Of a stretch of 64,000 nt of DNA, positions 61,796-64,000 are shown in pieces. Within the stretch, counting starts at the first letter, position 1; the number at the start of each line of letters is the position of its first letter. The stretch comes from Pseudomonadota bacterium (GTDB lineage Bacteria > Pseudomonadota > Gammaproteobacteria > Burkholderiales > Methylophilaceae): the NCBI GenBank assembly GCA_020053735.1, contig JAGVMP010000012.1, positions 62,001 through 126,000 on the forward strand. Direction: 5' to 3'. The position numbers and the translations under genes are program-made. Under the pieces are notes generated by a model, which did no database searches, was not told where the DNA came from, and saw only the letters and a list, made by a program, of their open reading frames with translations.

Positions 61796-63683
61796 TAAAA
61801 GACTTCACCACGGTTTACTAGATATTGATAACTGGATACTTCCTGAAGTGCTGGGAATGGATGAAGCATCGAAAAAAGATTTTGAAACCAAAAAATCCGC
61901 TTTGATCCAGTATGTTCAGGGTAGCTCTTTCGCTGAAATTAAGAAGCTCACTGGAGTTAGTAGACAACATCTGCACTATCTAATTAAGCGTTGTACTGAA
62001 ATTGATGATAAAGGTAATACATTAGGATATTTTGGACTCATCAAGTGGAAACACATTAGCAAAAGAAATGAAAAACTAGAAAAATTGGAAGATGGCAAGG
62101 CGGTGGCTGGCTCATTGCAGGCGCTATTCAAGAGACATGAAAGTCTTGAGAAAGCAATGCGGAAACTGATTTTAGAGCAGATACCACCAGATTCAACTAA
62201 AACCAACACTCGAATTACCTGGCATCATATCCATAATATTTTTCTGCAGGAATGTACAGCATTAAAAATATCCCCTCCGTCATATCCATTCTGCAGTGAC
62301 TCGAATGGCAAAGCCTCATTAATAGCTTGGGGTAAGAAAATTCAGAATCACCACAAAACAATAGGAGAGTTTCATCCACATTCTGAAAAAGCAAAAGCTC
62401 CACCTAGTCGATGCTTCGAGCGTGTAGAAGAAGATGGCCATTTCATTGATGTAAATTGGACTGTAGAGGTGCAAGGACTAAATGGAGAAGGAATTATAAA
62501 TTGCAAAGTATCTAGGCTTTGGTTAATTGCATTACTTGAATGTAAAAGTACTGCAGTCATTGGCTACAGCATTTCACTGGGTAGAAATTACAATGCATCA
62601 GATGTTGCAATGGCCGTCAGAAGCAGCTTAGTTCCATGGAAGCCACGTCAACTATCAATTTCTACAATTGCTTATAAACCTGGAGAATGCCTACCAAATG
62701 CACTCATGCCAGAATTAAGCTATGTTTGTTATGATGAATTGTGGCTTGACAACGCCAAAAGTCAGCTAAGCGATCTTTTTTTAACTGTGCTTGAAAGAAG
62801 CATAAATGCCGTTCCAGTATTTGGTCCCAAAGAGTCCCCGAATGTAAGACCTCGAATCGAGCAAATGTTTGATTTGTTGGAGGAAGCCGGTATACATTGT
62901 CTGGATGGTACGACAGGATCTAATCCTAAAGATCCGAGAAAATCTAACAAAGATAAAGACCAATACTTTTTAAAATTAGAAGGAATATACGATTTAATCG
63001 ATTTACTGATTGTAAGATATAACACTGGCATTGCGCCTGGTACGACAATTAGTAGAAATGAGGTGCTAAAAAGAGCTGTTGAGAGAGAAACTAGCATTTT
63101 TAGGCAAGTACCCCTCAGTAAACGAAATAATTGTATTGAATATTCAATCTATGATGAAGTGGTCATAGGAGTCGAGCGGAATACTCCAGTTGTGCGTTGG
63201 AAGAATGCGAGATATTACGGCAAAGGACTAACTGGCAACCTTGTTGGCAGAGAAATACTTATCATGGCGAAGTCCGCAGATATTCGTGAAATAGAAGCAC
63301 TGCTTCTTGGGGATGGGAAGCCATTAGGCACTCTCATAGTAGAGCGCAGATGGCGAGATACTGCCCATACTTTATTTTCTCGCTCGGCAGCCAGAAGGGC
63401 AATGACTAATAACAGCTTTATTAGTCATGCGGCTGATATACCTCTTGCTTTCCGTAAACATATGGAGCATGAGGCTAAAGCCAAGTCAACCCAGCAAAGA
63501 ATCTTAGCCAGACTTCACAAAGAACAAGAGGCAAGCTCTGAAACTGATGCTGGAGCAAATAAAAAGCCCAACCATCTAAACCATGAGGCTTCAGATAAAG
63601 TCAGTCCCAGTGATTTGCAAGATAATAAAAAGTTAGATGAATTAGATGCGCTGATTAAAAACTATCGTACGGTTTACAAATAA
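61776..63683 (+). CDS. tnsB: TnsB/TniA-like DDE transposase
   Basis: RNase-H-fold (rve) transposase of 635 aa. N-terminal HTH near residues 50-70 (FAEIKKLTGVSRQHLHYLIK). The DDE triad is Asp225 in GHFIDVNWTVEV, Asp325 in CYDELWLDNAKSQ and Glu362 in NVRPRIEQMFDLL (100 and 37 residue spacings). A Mu-type C-terminal beta-barrel follows (about 470-540), then a charged tail (residues 570-635) likely to contact TnsC. The enzyme should be able to cut 3' ends and join strands. Start ATG lies inside the previous gene. Confidence 0.92.
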   Translation: MNSINLNKRLHHGLLDIDNWILPEVLGMDEASKKDFETKKSALIQYVQGSSFAEIKKLTGVSRQHLHYLIKRCTEIDDKGNTLGYFGLIKWKHISKRNEKLEKLEDGKAVAGSLQALFKRHESLEKAMRKLILEQIPPDSTKTNTRITWHHIHNIFLQECTALKISPPSYPFCSDSNGKASLIAWGKKIQNHHKTIGEFHPHSEKAKAPPSRCFERVEEDGHFIDVNWTVEVQGLNGEGIINCKVSRLWLIALLECKSTAVIGYSISLGRNYNASDVAMAVRSSLVPWKPRQLSISTIAYKPGECLPNALMPELSYVCYDELWLDNAKSQLSDLFLTVLERSINAVPVFGPKESPNVRPRIEQMFDLLEEAGIHCLDGTTGSNPKDPRKSNKDKDQYFLKLEGIYDLIDLLIVRYNTGIAPGTTISRNEVLKRAVERETSIFRQVPLSKRNNCIEYSIYDEVVIGVERNTPVVRWKNARYYGKGLTGNLVGREILIMAKSADIREIEALLLGDGKPLGTLIVERRWRDTAHTLFSRSAARRAMTNNSFISHAADIPLAFRKHMEHEAKAKSTQQRILARLHKEQEASSETDAGANKKPNHLNHEASDKVSPSDLQDNKKLDELDALIKNYRTVYK

Positions 63684-63692
63684 GGGGTTCCC

Positions 63693-64000
63693 TTGGTAGA
63701 CGCTCAAACTTTAGAACACACAAAATTAAGCACACGTTTATTGGCTGGGCGTGATTTTTTGGTAAAAACGCCACAGTGTGTAAGTTATCTCAAGCAAATG
63801 CATACATGGCTCACAACAGGTTCGCAGGGTGCTTTAGTACATGGCAGACCTAGGTTAGGTAAAACATCTGCTACTCGGTGGGTGTTAAAAGTGATACCTA
63901 ATTTAATTGGTAACTTTCCTGTGGTTGAAGTCCCAATTAGAGACCAACATATTGCATCTGAGAGAGCGTTCTTCCAACATTTATTGCGATGTATTAAGCA
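63693..64000 (+). CDS. tnsC: TnsC/TniB-like AAA+ ATPase (5' part)
   Basis: First 102 codons of an AAA+ regulator of Tn7-like transposition, cut by the window edge. Start is TTG at 63693, with AAGGGG upstream and 9 bp after the tnsB stop. Walker A is ALVHGRPRLGKTSATRWVL. The family's VPIRDQ-like strand follows (VVEVPIRDQHIASERAFF). It should bind target DNA and recruit TnsB. Confidence 0.87.
   Translation, partial: MVDAQTLEHTKLSTRLLAGRDFLVKTPQCVSYLKQMHTWLTTGSQGALVHGRPRLGKTSATRWVLKVIPNLIGNFPVVEVPIRDQHIASERAFFQHLLRCIK

Larger units (their letters stand above)
61115..64000 (+). mobile_element. Tn7-like transposon, left part (tnsA-like, tnsB, tnsC...)
   Basis: Three consecutive plus-strand genes in the order tnsA-tnsB-tnsC, overlapping or separated by less than 10 bp. 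The element continues beyond 64000, where TniQ/TnsD and cargo are expected. I could not see its left end; the region 60964-61114 is AT-rich with GTTTATCT...AGATAAAC (61037-61067) and no certain TGT end or TnsB-site array. Start given is that of the first gene, not of the element. Confidence 0.85.

Noticed and set aside
1-64000. CRISPR arrays, rRNA genes, prophage
   Set aside because: No regularly spaced repeats, rRNA sequence or phage structural genes were seen.

Overview
The window looks like a chromosome segment of a Betaproteobacterium close to the methylotrophic Methylophilaceae (Methylotenera or Methylophilus type). This is inferred from gene order and protein character: moderate-to-low GC, a two-subunit pyruvate carboxylase, a PQQ-type quinoprotein, a PriB-containing rpsF operon and hpnCDE squalene genes. 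No sequence search was possible, so the genus is not proven.

Left part (1-13.9 kb): a minus-strand stress unit (ECF sigma, RskA-type anti-sigma, CFA/coclaurine-N-methyltransferase-like methyltransferase) faces a quinoprotein lipoprotein that seems to lack key catalytic residues. An ion-channel-like membrane protein, rpsF-priB-rpsR-rplI, dnaB-radA, a 2OG-Fe(II) oxygenase and the squalene genes hpnC-hpnD-hpnE follow. Middle-left (14-25.9 kb): mtnP-def, tRNA-Ser(UGA), two tandem small cupins, glnD and a map gene broken by a one-base frameshift. Next come a FemAB-like acyltransferase, an OafA/SGNH O-acyltransferase and a TonB receptor (zinc-type) with a small His/Cys-rich exported protein.

The core block (25.9-40.7 kb) is the classical rpsB-tsf-pyrH-frr-uppS-cdsA-dxr-rseP-bamA-ompH-lpxD-fabZ-lpxA-lpxB-rnhB run, which couples translation, isoprenoid, phospholipid, lipid A and outer-membrane assembly. 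From 40.7 to 47.8 kb, minus-strand genes encode a frameshifted zinc-ribbon membrane protein, a tetrapyrrole-methylase-family protein, a DUF4139 protein, Maf and pyruvate carboxylase subunits B and A. From 47.9 to 60.0 kb lies yceD-rpmF-plsX-fabH-fabD-fabG-acpP-fabF-pabC-mltG-tmk-holB-pilZ-tatD-MBL hydrolase: fatty-acid initiation and elongation followed by a conserved housekeeping run.

The right edge (60.1-64 kb) is accessory. It holds a small secreted protein, a repeat-bearing lipoprotein and the start of a Tn7-like transposon (tnsA-like, tnsB, 5' part of tnsC) that runs off the window. TnsB has an intact DDE triad, but the TnsA-like protein appears to have lost its nuclease residues.

Other notable signals are a dispersed palindromic repeat of about 38 bp with six intergenic copies, plus a seventh copy apparently captured in frame inside fabD next to the active-site motif. 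There are also two MITE-like palindromes, one of which abuts the rnhB start, a large nested inverted repeat after rplI, and two probable frameshifts (map and the zinc-ribbon membrane protein). No CRISPR array, rRNA or replication origin was seen.
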